Origin: Candidatus Symbiothrix sp.
Lineage (GTDB): Bacteria; Bacteroidota; Bacteroidia; Bacteroidales; Azobacteroidaceae
Assembly: GCA_031284765.1 (NCBI GenBank)
Contig: JAITXK010000126.1
Location: 1 to 20,686, forward strand
Direction of reading: 5' to 3'
DNA: 20,686 nt
Part shown: in pieces, positions 13,763-20,686 of the stretch
Numbering within the stretch: position 1 is the first letter of the stretch
Layout: each line of letters starts with the position of its first letter
Position numbers and translations under genes: made by a program
Notes under the pieces: generated by a model
Seen by the model: the letters and a program-made list of their open reading frames with translations, nothing else
The model's database searches: none
What the model was told of the DNA's origin: nothing

Positions 13763-14446
13763 ATGAAAAAGGTAAATTTATTCGCGAGTTTATTATTGTG
13801 TGTTGCCATCGTGTTCTCAGGATGTAACGCAAGCAACACAGTAAAAGGTACAGGAATCGGCACCGGTGCAGGTGCAGCAATTGGTGCAGGCATTGGCGCT
13901 TTGATCAATGGAGGCAAAGGTGCAGCTTGGGGCGCAGGTGTTGGCGCTGTTGTCGGAGGTGGCGCAGGCGCTTTAATCGGCAACAAAATGGACAAACAAA
14001 AGAAAGAACTGGAAGCGATCAAAGATGCTCAGGTTGAGTCTATTAATGATGGGCAAGCGATCAAAGTAACTTTCGATTCAGGTATTCTTTTCAAATCAGG
14101 TTCCAGCACATTGAGTGATGCTTCCAGAACAGCATTAACCCAATTTGCCAATTCTTTGGCATCGAATCCTGATACAGACGTTCAAATTGTTGGTCACACC
14201 GACAGTCAAGGTGGAGATAAAATAAATGTTCCTCTATCGCAAAAAAGAGCTGATTCGGTAAAAGCGTTTCTGGAAACTAAAAGCGTAACTGCCAGCCGTT
14301 TGACTACTCAAGGCTTAGGTTCTTCTCAACCGATTGCGACTGAAGATGCAAAAGGTATTCAAGCATTGAATCGCCGGGTGGAAGTTTATATTCTTCCGAA
14401 CGCAAAAATGATTCAGGAAGCGAAAGACGCTGCTTCGAAAAAATAA
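13763..14446 (+). CDS. OmpA-family lipoprotein with glycine-zipper region
   Basis: A 227-residue envelope lipoprotein. The signal peptide ends in a lipobox, IVFSGCN, with Cys21 as the lipidation site. Residues about 30-75 are glycine/alanine repeats (GTGAGAAIGAGIGALINGG and a second similar stretch), a glycine-zipper motif that can insert in or oligomerise at membranes. Residues about 98-215 form the OmpA C-terminal peptidoglycan-binding domain: VTFDSGILFKSGSSTLS, VQIVGHTDSQGGDKINVPLS, QKRADSVKAFL, then LTTQGLGSSQP and LNRRVEVYI. This is the plan of YiaD-type proteins, which tether the outer membrane to the cell wall. The start is the ATG at 13763; the 77-nt upstream gap is AT-rich and no clear TAnnTTTG promoter was recognised. 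A strong bidirectional terminator follows. Confidence 0.93.
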   Translation: MKKVNLFASLLLCVAIVFSGCNASNTVKGTGIGTGAGAAIGAGIGALINGGKGAAWGAGVGAVVGGGAGALIGNKMDKQKKELEAIKDAQVESINDGQAIKVTFDSGILFKSGSSTLSDASRTALTQFANSLASNPDTDVQIVGHTDSQGGDKINVPLSQKRADSVKAFLETKSVTASRLTTQGLGSSQPIATEDAKGIQALNRRVEVYILPNAKMIQEAKDAASKK

Positions 14447-14466
14447 AAAGACTGTTGCAAAAAAAG

Positions 14467-14502
14467 GAACCCCAAAAGTTGTTCAACTCACTTTTGGGGT
14501 TC
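14467..14502. terminator. Bidirectional intrinsic terminator between the OmpA-like gene and pckA
   Basis: A perfect 13-bp stem, GAACCCCAAAAGT (14467-14479) with ACTTTTGGGGTTC (14490-14502), and a 10-nt loop. It is followed on the plus strand by TTCGTTTTT and on the minus strand by a T-run (complement of the A7 at 14459-14465). Outer arms AGACT (14449-14453) and AGTCT (14514-14518) could extend it. It sits between convergent genes and serves both. Confidence 0.9.
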
Positions 14503-14525
14503 TTCGTTTTTAAAGTCTGACTTGA

Positions 14526-16133
14526 TTACAATTTCGGACCGGATTCTACCAAGGCTTTACCGGTAGCAGCACCCGTAAATTTGGAGAAGTTTTTGATGAA
14601 ACGTCCTGCCAAATCTTTCGCTTTTTCGTCCCATTGAGCGGCAGCAGTGTAAGTATCACGCGGGTCTAAGATTTTCGGATCCACTCCCGGCAATGCGGTG
14701 GGTACTTCAAAGCTGAAATACGGAATTGTTTTTGTAGGAGCTTTGTCGATCGAACCATCCAGGATTGCATCAATGATGCCTCTCGTGTCTTTGATGGAGA
14801 TGCGTTTGCCGCTTCCATTCCAACCGGTATTTACCAGATAGGCTTTTGCTCCTGATTTTTGCATTTTCTTCACCAATTCTTCGCCGTATTTAGTTGGGTG
14901 CAACGACAAAAACGCTGCGCCGAAACAAGCCGAGAATGTAGGAGTCGGTTCAGTGATTCCGCGTTCCGTACCTGCCAGTTTAGCGGTAAAACCGGAAAGG
15001 AAATAATATTGCGTTTGTTCGGGAGTCAAAATAGAAACCGGAGGCAACACGCCGAAAGCATCGGCCGACAAGAAAATCACTTTTTCTGCGGGACCTGCTT
15101 TTGAAACCGGTTTAACAATATTCTGAATGTGATTGATGGGATAAGAAACGCGGGTGTTTTCGGTAACCGATTTGTCGTTGAAGTCGATTTTGCCGTTTGC
15201 ATCCACAGTAACATTTTCCAACAAAGCATCGCGACGGATGGCATTGAAAATATCGGGTTCGGCTTCTTTGCTCAGGTTGATTACTTTTGCATAGCAGCCG
15301 CCTTCAAAGTTGAATACGCCTTCATCGTCCCAACCGTGTTCGTCATCGCCGATTAACAAGCGTTTTGGGTCGGTGGAAAGAGTGGTTTTGCCTGTTCCCG
15401 ACAAACCGAAGAAGATAGCGGTGTTTTTACCCTGCAAATCGGTATTGGCCGAGCAGTGCATCGAAGCCATGCCTTTCAGGGGCAACAAGTAGTTCATGTA
15501 AGAGAACATGCCTTTTTTCATTTCGCCGCCGTACCAGGTGTTCAAAATGATTTGCACTTTTTCGGTAAGGTTGAAAACGACAGCCGTTTCGGAGTTCAAG
15601 CCGAGTTCTTTGAAATTATCCACTTTTGCCTTGGAAGCGTTCATTACCACGAAATCAGGTTCACCATAGTTAGCCAATTCCTGATCTGTCGGACGGATGA
15701 ACATGTTGGTCACGAAATGCGCTTGCCAAGCCACTTCCACGATGAAGCGTATTTTCAAACGGGTATTTTCGTTCGCTCCGCAGAAAGTATCGACAACAAA
15801 CAATTTTTTATTGGATAATTCGCTGACAGCCAATTTTTTCAATGCCGCCCAAGTTTCCTTGCTGACGGGCTTGTTGTCATTTTTATATTCATCGGAAGTC
15901 CACCAAACCGTATTTTCGGTGGTTTCGTCCTTTACAAAGAATTTATCTTTGGGAGAACGACCGGTATAAACGCCTGTCATTACGTTAATAGCGCCAAGTT
16001 CGGTAACTTGTCCTTTTTCAAAACCTTGCAGTTCCGGTTTTGTTTCTTCGTTGAAGAGCACATCAAACGACGGATTGTGAACAATTTCCGGTGTTCCGGA
16101 AATGCCATACTTGCTTAAATCTAAATTTGCCAT
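14526..16133 (-). CDS. pckA: Phosphoenolpyruvate carboxykinase (ATP)
   Basis: Cytoplasmic enzyme interconverting oxaloacetate + ATP and phosphoenolpyruvate + CO2 + ADP. In fermenting Bacteroidota it often runs toward oxaloacetate, feeding succinate formation and conserving energy. The 535-residue length is normal. Visible motifs: substrate-binding YTGRSPKDKF with Arg59 (56-65), the P-loop GLSGTGKTT (243-251), the kinase-2 metal site LIGDDEHGWDD (260-270), FNFEGGCYAK (274-283), and the C-terminal NTGWNGSGKRISIKDTR. The ATG at 16131-16133 starts it. It is monocistronic by context: its own well-matched promoter lies 53-84 nt upstream and a strong terminator lies just after its stop. Confidence 0.98.
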   Translation of the reverse strand: MANLDLSKYGISGTPEIVHNPSFDVLFNEETKPELQGFEKGQVTELGAINVMTGVYTGRSPKDKFFVKDETTENTVWWTSDEYKNDNKPVSKETWAALKKLAVSELSNKKLFVVDTFCGANENTRLKIRFIVEVAWQAHFVTNMFIRPTDQELANYGEPDFVVMNASKAKVDNFKELGLNSETAVVFNLTEKVQIILNTWYGGEMKKGMFSYMNYLLPLKGMASMHCSANTDLQGKNTAIFFGLSGTGKTTLSTDPKRLLIGDDEHGWDDEGVFNFEGGCYAKVINLSKEAEPDIFNAIRRDALLENVTVDANGKIDFNDKSVTENTRVSYPINHIQNIVKPVSKAGPAEKVIFLSADAFGVLPPVSILTPEQTQYYFLSGFTAKLAGTERGITEPTPTFSACFGAAFLSLHPTKYGEELVKKMQKSGAKAYLVNTGWNGSGKRISIKDTRGIIDAILDGSIDKAPTKTIPYFSFEVPTALPGVDPKILDPRDTYTAAAQWDEKAKDLAGRFIKNFSKFTGAATGKALVESGPKL

Positions 16134-16185
16134 TTTTTAATTAATTTGATTAATGATATTACCTATTACAATCTTAAAGATCGTA

Positions 16186-16217
16186 CAAAATTACAGTTTT
16201 TCTTTTTAGAAAACAAA
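16186..16217 (-). promoter_or_regulatory. Bacteroidota-type promoter for pckA
   Basis: On the minus strand TTTG (16214-16217) is followed after 20 nt by TAATTTTG (16186-16193), both full consensus matches. Predicted start of transcription is near 16179, leaving an AT-rich leader of about 45 nt. It is the best promoter in the window. The rest of the 16134-16298 gap shows nothing else recognisable. Confidence 0.75.
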
Positions 16218-16298
16218 TTAAAGATGTTGATTGTTTCCATCAAACGAAAAAGCAAAACAGGCACGACTACACACGTACGATTTCTCTGCCGGCGATAA

Positions 16299-17318
16299 TT
16301 AAAAATGATAAAAGATTCCTATCGTCAAATCAATTCCTGCACCACTGGGGGCATATAACTTGCTGGTGTTATAAGGATAATATGTTCCTGATTTATCGAA
16401 TTTATAATCGACATTATAGAAACGAAGCGCAAAATTGCCGGAAAATATATCGGATAGTCTGATTTCAACGACAGCTTTGGCATGGTATCCGAGCGTTGAT
16501 TGATAATGCCATGTATCTCGCATGTAATCCATAGCTCCATCCTTATCTGCAATTTTTAATTTATTACCAAAATAGACGTCCAATCCGGGACCTATTTTAA
16601 GACTCATGTCGCCTTGCTTTCCGATAGGTATGGTGACTGATGGTGTAGCCGAAACGACTCCTCTGCTAAAATTGAAAGTTATATCTTCTACTGTAGGCGT
16701 TAGCGAGCTAACCTGATAATCCAGCCCGATCGCCAAATCGAAATATTTCGTCAATTCGCGACCGTATTCCGCTCCAATAGCAAAGCCGCCGCCAAAGCTC
16801 AAAGTCGATGTGCTCTCTCTTCCATTGTTAGAGACAATCGGGATTTTAAGCACTTGTTTGAAGCCGCCGCCACCACCCAAATGAACTCCAATTCTGCTTT
16901 TAGGAGCAACATACGAAGCAGAAATGGTTTCTATTTGTTTCATATCCGAGCGTTTCAGACTTCTTTCACCGAACGTGTTGTCAACCAAAATCAGTTCGGG
17001 AGTAGTGATCCAAAGTCCCATAACCAGCCCGAAGCGAAGATAATAATCACGTCCTTCTTCTACCTTCAAATAGATGCTTGCATTAGAATTGTTATCAATA
17101 CTTACTACATAGCTTCCCGGAACACAATCATACTCGTAATACGAATTATTTTTTAACTTGGCACATAATGTATCGTTTATAAATACATTGAACGATACCA
17201 GAGAACCTTGAAAAGAGGGTTCTCTGTAAATAATAATTTTACTGCTTGGCACATCTGCCGATGCCATTCCAGGAAGGGATACTAAAATCGAGAACAAGAT
17301 TAAAAACAGTTTTTTCAT
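16299..17318 (-). CDS. Exported protein with DUF2846-like N-domain and probable outer-membrane beta-barrel
   Basis: A 339-residue protein. The signal peptide is KKLFLILFSILVSLPGMASA, with cleavage likely after Ala21. Residues about 25-115 (SSKIIIYREPSFQGSLVSFN, INDTLCAKLKNNSYYEYDC, PGSYVVSIDNN, VEEGRDYYLRFGL) resemble the DUF2846 type of periplasmic beta-sandwich domain. After SRIGVHLGGGGGFKQV (from about 142) the pattern becomes alternating aromatic and polar strands typical of a small outer-membrane barrel: GGGFAIGAEYGREL, FDLAIGLDYQVSS, ATPSVTIPIG, SLKIGPGLDVYFG, and a final strand GAGIDLTIGIFYHF ending in Phe, the usual Bam recognition end. The frame is open to 17348, but the ATG at 17316-17318 puts the signal peptide at the true N-terminus. 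Function unknown. Confidence 0.75.
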   Translation of the reverse strand: MKKLFLILFSILVSLPGMASADVPSSKIIIYREPSFQGSLVSFNVFINDTLCAKLKNNSYYEYDCVPGSYVVSIDNNSNASIYLKVEEGRDYYLRFGLVMGLWITTPELILVDNTFGERSLKRSDMKQIETISASYVAPKSRIGVHLGGGGGFKQVLKIPIVSNNGRESTSTLSFGGGFAIGAEYGRELTKYFDLAIGLDYQVSSLTPTVEDITFNFSRGVVSATPSVTIPIGKQGDMSLKIGPGLDVYFGNKLKIADKDGAMDYMRDTWHYQSTLGYHAKAVVEIRLSDIFSGNFALRFYNVDYKFDKSGTYYPYNTSKLYAPSGAGIDLTIGIFYHF

Positions 17319-17400
17319 TTTGTTGCTTTTTGTATTATGATTCTGCAAATTAATCTTTTTTAGTGAATTATATTGCTTTTATTGTGAAAAATTATTTTAA

Positions 17401-17436
17401 TTTTCCCTTGCACGGCGTAGGCAGAGCAAGGGAAAA
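17401..17436 (-). terminator. Hairpin downstream of the methyltransferase gene
   Basis: An 11-bp perfect stem, TTTTCCCTTGC (17401-17411) with GCAAGGGAAAA (17426-17436), with a 14-nt loop, about 70 nt after the methyltransferase stop on the minus strand. On that strand it is followed by TTAAAATAATTTTT, a loose T-rich tail. It probably ends the glycan operon before the outer-membrane protein gene. The rest of the 17319-17506 gap shows no gene. Confidence 0.55.
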
Positions 17437-17506
17437 AGATGCTACATCCGTTGCTAATTCCTGTAGATAGGGATAAGCATGGTTTTCTTCTTCCTGCCGA
17501 ACAATA

Positions 17507-18208
17507 TTATATCCGTTTTCCTACAGCAAATACATTCTTACCTATATATTTTGAAAAAAGAAAATCAAATAATCGATTAAATGGAAACAGGTATTTATCG
17601 TAAAATTTCAATGAATTTTTATTTATTTTACCATTGCCTTTATTTATCCATTTATAAAGCAGCGAAACAAAAAAACCGATAGTATCAGCATATCTTACTT
17701 CTTCTATACAAAGACCGGCTTCTTTCAAAATTTCAATAAGTCGGCTTTTCCTGTATCTTCTAAAATGTCCGACTGATTTGTCAAAGGACGAATATAACAC
17801 ATTAAATGCAGGAACATAAATCAAAATAGAGCCATCCTGTTTAAGTTTCCCAGTCCACACTTTGAATATCTCTTCATCATTCTCGATATGTTCAAGGACA
17901 TTCAAGGAATAAATAAAATCAACAGAGTTATTGTCAATATTTTCAATGGATGTATCCACCAATAGTCCAAGTTCTTTTATTTGTTCGCTTTGTTGTAAAT
18001 CCGGTTCAATACAATGAACTTGATAGCCTTTTGTACTTATTTTTTTCGCAAAAGTTCCTATTCCGGCGCCAATATCCAAAACCGTTATGTTGCCACTCTT
18101 CCCTGATTCTATATATTTCAACACTAATCTCTCAAGATAAGCATTATACTTTTCTGCACCTGCCATTATCTCCAATGTTTCCGCACCTACATAACAAAAA
18201 TCATTCAT
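17507..18208 (-). CDS. Class I SAM-dependent methyltransferase
   Basis: A 233-residue methyltransferase of the Methyltransf_11/23 type. The SAM-binding motif I is ITVLDIGAGIGTFAKKI (41-57), the acidic end of strand 2 is VHCIEPD, and the post-motif II segment is VDFIYSLNVLEHIEN, with LKQDGSILIYVPAFN as motif III. VGHFRRYRKSRLIEILKEAG is a further stretch commonly seen in methyltransferases of glycan and lipid clusters. The C-terminal ~60 residues are rich in Phe, Leu and Lys and could associate with the membrane. It lies 21 nt after the GT2 gene on the same strand, so it is probably co-transcribed and may methylate a sugar or lipid intermediate. Substrate unknown. Codons and base composition are AT-richer than in the housekeeping genes. 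Confidence 0.88.
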   Translation of the reverse strand: MNDFCYVGAETLEIMAGAEKYNAYLERLVLKYIESGKSGNITVLDIGAGIGTFAKKISTKGYQVHCIEPDLQQSEQIKELGLLVDTSIENIDNNSVDFIYSLNVLEHIENDEEIFKVWTGKLKQDGSILIYVPAFNVLYSSFDKSVGHFRRYRKSRLIEILKEAGLCIEEVRYADTIGFFVSLLYKWINKGNGKINKNSLKFYDKYLFPFNRLFDFLFSKYIGKNVFAVGKRI

Positions 18209-18229
18209 AAAAATAAATTAAATCGGATT

Positions 18230-18943
18230 TTATTTTGGTAAAATAGAATATTTCATCATACAAAAAACAGCCCTGAAAGCATCTTTAAATCCTATTTTTT
18301 TCCCTTCTTCATAAGTTCTTCCATAATAAGAAATACCTACCTCATAGATTCTTATTTTAGGTATTTTGGCTATCTTGGCAGTCACTTCCGGTTCAAATCC
18401 AAAACGCTTTTCTTTTAATTCCATACCTTTAATAATGGCTGATTTGAACAGTTTATAACAGGTTTCCATGTCAGATAAATTCAGATTGGTAAATATATTT
18501 GAAACAAACGTCAGAAATTTATTTCCTATCGAATGCCAGAAAAACAAGATGCGATGAGCATTTCCACCCGAAAAACGGGAACCATAAACGACATCTGCAA
18601 ATCCATCCAAAGCCGGTTTCAACAAAATATTGTACTCTTCCGGATCATATTCGAGATCTGCATCCTGAATAATAATATAATCCCCTGTAGCCTCTGCAAT
18701 ACCCCTGTGAAGGGCAGCGCCCTTACCCATGTTTTTTGGTTGACTAAACAATTTTATATCTTGCTTCGGATGTTGACTGATATATAGTTCTATAGTTTCG
18801 GCAGTAGCATCAGCAGAATAATCATTCACGATGATTATTTCTTTTTCAAAATCTCCAATCAATTTAACAGACAATATTTTATCCAAAATAAGATGAATCG
18901 TCTGTTCTTCATTATAAACTGGAATAATTATAGAAAGTTTCAT
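18230..18943 (-). CDS. Family 2 glycosyltransferase, polyprenyl-phosphate sugar synthase type
   Basis: A 237-residue GT-A glycosyltransferase close in plan to dolichyl/undecaprenyl-phosphate mannose or glucose synthases. The N-terminus LSIIIPVYNEEQTI (3-16) is the nucleotide-sugar fold start, IIIVNDYSADAT (36-47) follows, NMGKGAALHRGIAEATGDYI (71-90) contacts the nucleotide, and the metal-binding DxD is Asp94-Ala-Asp96 in IIQDADLEYDP. GSRFSGG and MKKs late in the chain fit the family; no C-terminal membrane helices are present, so it is the soluble, DPM1-like form. It starts at the ATG at 18941-18943 and is followed by the methyltransferase gene. A -7 box lies 56 nt upstream. It could make the lipid-linked sugar used by the divergent GT-C protein; the sugar is not known. 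Confidence 0.9.
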   Translation of the reverse strand: MKLSIIIPVYNEEQTIHLILDKILSVKLIGDFEKEIIIVNDYSADATAETIELYISQHPKQDIKLFSQPKNMGKGAALHRGIAEATGDYIIIQDADLEYDPEEYNILLKPALDGFADVVYGSRFSGGNAHRILFFWHSIGNKFLTFVSNIFTNLNLSDMETCYKLFKSAIIKGMELKEKRFGFEPEVTAKIAKIPKIRIYEVGISYYGRTYEEGKKIGFKDAFRAVFCMMKYSILPK

Positions 18944-18998
18944 AATTTCAATTAGTCTTATATATTATTAATGTGAATGTTATTTCAATTTAGTTTGC

Positions 18999-19027
18999 CA
19001 AAGGTACGCAAATATTTCATTATCAAA
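18999..19027 (-). promoter_or_regulatory. Probable promoter of the GT2-methyltransferase pair
   Basis: On the minus strand TTTG (19024-19027) precedes TACCTTTG (18999-19006) by 17 nt, at the short end of the range for the Bacteroidota consensus. The leader would be about 45-50 nt. Confidence 0.55.
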
Positions 19028-19122
19028 TACATTTATCTTAAAATATTAAGATTTTTTAAAGTTTGTATATTTCGTGGTAACTACTCATGTATCCCTCTAG
19101 TAGGTCGAATTAACTTTACTAT

Positions 19123-19156
19123 TTTGCCAATTTTTTAAAAATATTTTGTAAATTTG
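19123..19156 (+). promoter_or_regulatory. Probable promoter of the GT-C gene
   Basis: TTTG (19123-19126) and TAAATTTG (19149-19156) separated by 22 nt, a consensus match with a slightly long spacer. Start of transcription is expected near 19163, about 55 nt before the ATG at 19219. Confidence 0.55.
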
Positions 19157-19218
19157 CAGCATCAAATTTTTATAAATTATTTAAGATCGTTGTATTTATA
19201 AGATTAAGTTTTATTGCT

Positions 19219-20686
19219 ATGATTCATCATTTATTAGTAAACACGAGCGTTTTTTCATTTGGTTTACTCCATTTTATCATAATGTGGCGATTGGTGTATT
19301 TATCTACAAAGAAGGATTGGCGAAGTTCTTTTATCTCTAGTGCCCTTTATTGTGGTGTTGTCGTATGGAGTTTAACCGAATTACTAAGTTACTTTAAAAT
19401 GCTTGATTTTACAGGCATATTGTGTGGATGGATAGGTTATGATGTATGTTTGTTGTCGTTTCTCTTTTATAAACACAGAGAGAAAGTATTCTTACGGTCA
19501 AAATTATCCACTTTCTCAATACGTTGGGAATATTTTTTTTTAGGATTTATCTTATTTGTAACCTTTTTTATAGCAGTTGTTTATCCGCCAAACAATTGGG
19601 ATTCTCAAACATATCATTTGCCAAAAATAGAACATTGGTTGCAAAACAAAAGTCTGAACCATGATTATACATCAATTACACGTCAGGTGATCCTTGCTCC
19701 ATTTGCAGAAATGGTTATTATGCATGGAAGAGTGTTATCAGGCGGTGACTGGTTGATGAATCTTGTTCAATGGGGCGCTTTCCTGGGAACGATTATCGTT
19801 GTTTCGAAAATTGCAAGTCGCTTAGGTTTAAATAAAACAATGCAGATAGCAACAATGCTATTTTTCGCAACAGTACCTATGGCTATTTTGCAAGCATCAA
19901 GCACACAAACCGATCTCGTTGAAGCCTTTTGGATAGTTTGTTTGGCGGAACGTTTATTAGCTTGGAAAAAAGAGGGTACATTGCGGCAAAGTATTGATTT
20001 TGGAATTGCTCTTGGTTTGGCAATTCTCACGAAAGGAACGGCATATTCGATTGCGTTTCCTTTTGTAATTATTTTTGCAATAATAAGTTTAAGGAAGTAT
20101 CGAAATCGATTAGCCAAAGCTTTTGTGGCAGCATCGATATGTTTAATACTTAATACGCCTCACTATATTAGAAATTATATCGCTTTCAATGATATATTGG
20201 GTGTGCCAGAAGGTACGGCATCCAATTTTTCGGTACAATCATTTTTTATAACCGCTTTGTCTGATATTTATGCGAATATTCCATTCCCTGTTCCTTATTA
20301 TTCCAATGAATTTACAGTGGTGTTGGAAAATGTCGATAAAACAATCTATCCATGTGGAATCCCATACATTTATTCCGGCAGAGGTTGGATAAGCCATCTT
20401 GGAGGAACGTTGCCTTTTCATGAGGACTCTGTGTCGAATACTTTCCATTTATTACTAATTATCATAACGGTTGTTTTATCGTTTCGTAATAAAAACAGTA
20501 AAAAATATATGCTGATTGTATTAGGTTCTTGGGGAATGTTTGCTTTTTGTATCCCATGGCAACCATGGATAACTCGTTTGCAAGTTCCTCTTTTTGCACT
20601 CTCAGCACCCATTTTTGCTCTTGCATTGAAAGATCGATCAACTTTTAAAAATTTCTGTTTATTTGTCCTTTGCTTTTTTGCGTTAT
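19219..20686 (+). CDS. GT-C-type membrane glycosyltransferase (PMT/ArnT-like), 3' end outside window
   Basis: The first 489 residues of a polytopic membrane protein; no stop before the window ends. Many hydrophobic segments alternate with short loops (for example near 10-28, 37-54, 66-83, 104-121, 180-196, then several to the end). The first large outer loop carries PPNNWDSQTYHLPKIEHWLQ (123-142); this NWDS-TYH...HW pattern, with Asp128 as the likely catalytic acid, is the signature of a GT-C branch related to PMT/ArnT transferases that move a sugar from a polyprenyl-phosphate carrier onto an extracytoplasmic acceptor. ILTKGTAYS and the loop SGRGWISHLGGTLPFHEDS are further conserved-looking stretches. 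It is divergent from the GT2 gene, which could supply its donor. The ATG at 19219 is the first in frame with a suitable promoter 63 nt upstream. Strongly AT-rich codon use. Confidence 0.8.
   Translation, partial: MIHHLLVNTSVFSFGLLHFIIMWRLVYLSTKKDWRSSFISSALYCGVVVWSLTELLSYFKMLDFTGILCGWIGYDVCLLSFLFYKHREKVFLRSKLSTFSIRWEYFFLGFILFVTFFIAVVYPPNNWDSQTYHLPKIEHWLQNKSLNHDYTSITRQVILAPFAEMVIMHGRVLSGGDWLMNLVQWGAFLGTIIVVSKIASRLGLNKTMQIATMLFFATVPMAILQASSTQTDLVEAFWIVCLAERLLAWKKEGTLRQSIDFGIALGLAILTKGTAYSIAFPFVIIFAIISLRKYRNRLAKAFVAASICLILNTPHYIRNYIAFNDILGVPEGTASNFSVQSFFITALSDIYANIPFPVPYYSNEFTVVLENVDKTIYPCGIPYIYSGRGWISHLGGTLPFHEDSVSNTFHLLLIIITVVLSFRNKNSKKYMLIVLGSWGMFAFCIPWQPWITRLQVPLFALSAPIFALALKDRSTFKNFCLFVLCFFAL

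Larger units (their letters stand above)
18944..19218. other. AT-rich divergent intergenic region of the glycan section
   Basis: 275 nt without a gene between two divergently transcribed glycosyltransferase genes. It holds a promoter toward each side (18999-19027 minus and 19123-19156 plus) and a short inverted repeat CTTAA/TTAAG (19037-19050) between them. A second short pair, CTACT (19081-19085) and AGTAG (19099-19103), flanks a 13-nt loop. No RNA gene or riboswitch fold is recognised. Confidence 0.5.

Noticed and set aside
13726..14022. Proline/alanine-rich minus-strand reading frame
   Set aside because: It is the antisense of the glycine-zipper coding part of the OmpA-like lipoprotein; the proline-rich content is the mirror of glycine codons.
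19037..19103. Short inverted repeats in the divergent glycan intergenic region as a possible mobile-element end or RNA structure
   Set aside because: Arms of only 5 bp in AT-rich DNA, without target duplications or a paired end; noted only within the intergenic entry.
19767..20117. 116-codon minus-strand reading frame in the GT-C gene
   Set aside because: Antisense to a clear membrane glycosyltransferase frame; composition is not that of a real protein.

Overview
The window looks like a chromosomal segment of a Bacteroidota bacterium, most probably of the order Bacteroidales. The evidence is the gene content (small families restricted to this phylum resembling DUF4834 and DUF5606, a NusB with a long N-terminal extension, a MauE/DoxX-type membrane protein beside tpiA) and promoters of the Bacteroidota type (-7 box TAnnTTTG, some with TTG/TTTG about 20 nt upstream). 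Strong Shine-Dalgarno sequences are mostly absent. No tRNA, rRNA, CRISPR array, insertion sequence or prophage gene is visible. The taxonomic call is inference from recognised families, not from a search.

Layout. 1-3005 (minus strand): groEL (3' end outside the window), groES and hisS. 3057-3290 (plus): a small membrane protein whose promoter overlaps the hisS start. 3287-7962 (minus): a compact run trpS, a duplicated DUF1599/Nmad1 protein, a MauE/DoxX-like membrane protein, tpiA, a SPOR-domain protein and folE, with very short or overlapping junctions. 7997-10718 (minus): an lptG-type permease followed by an aspartate-type aminotransferase. 10844-13685 (plus): nusB, yajC, a 45-residue membrane micro-ORF, coaE, a DUF5606-like protein and a small acidic protein. 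13763-14446 (plus): an OmpA-type lipoprotein, separated by a bidirectional terminator from convergent pckA (14526-16133, minus). 16299-17318 (minus): an exported protein that probably ends in an outer-membrane beta-barrel. 17507-20686: an AT-richer glycan section with a methyltransferase and a family 2 glycosyltransferase (minus), divergent from a GT-C-like membrane glycosyltransferase (plus, runs off the window).

How the parts fit. Most of the window is core housekeeping: protein folding, two aminoacyl-tRNA synthetases, folate/pterin and coenzyme A synthesis, central carbon metabolism (tpiA, pckA), lipopolysaccharide export and the Sec accessory protein YajC. The last 3.2 kb is accessory. 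The GT2 protein resembles polyprenyl-phosphate sugar synthases and the divergent GT-C protein is the type of enzyme that consumes such lipid-linked sugars, so the two may act in one glycan pathway.

Most unusual points: (1) between yajC and coaE, where a full YbbR-like protein is expected in this phylum, there is only a 45-codon ORF equivalent to its N-terminal membrane anchor; (2) an 18-bp near-palindromic repeat occurs upstream of two unrelated genes; (3) a nucleotide-modification-associated domain is duplicated inside a housekeeping operon; (4) a membrane protein carries a thioredoxin-like segment without the CXXC pair. I did not find a clear new multi-gene defence or mobile system.
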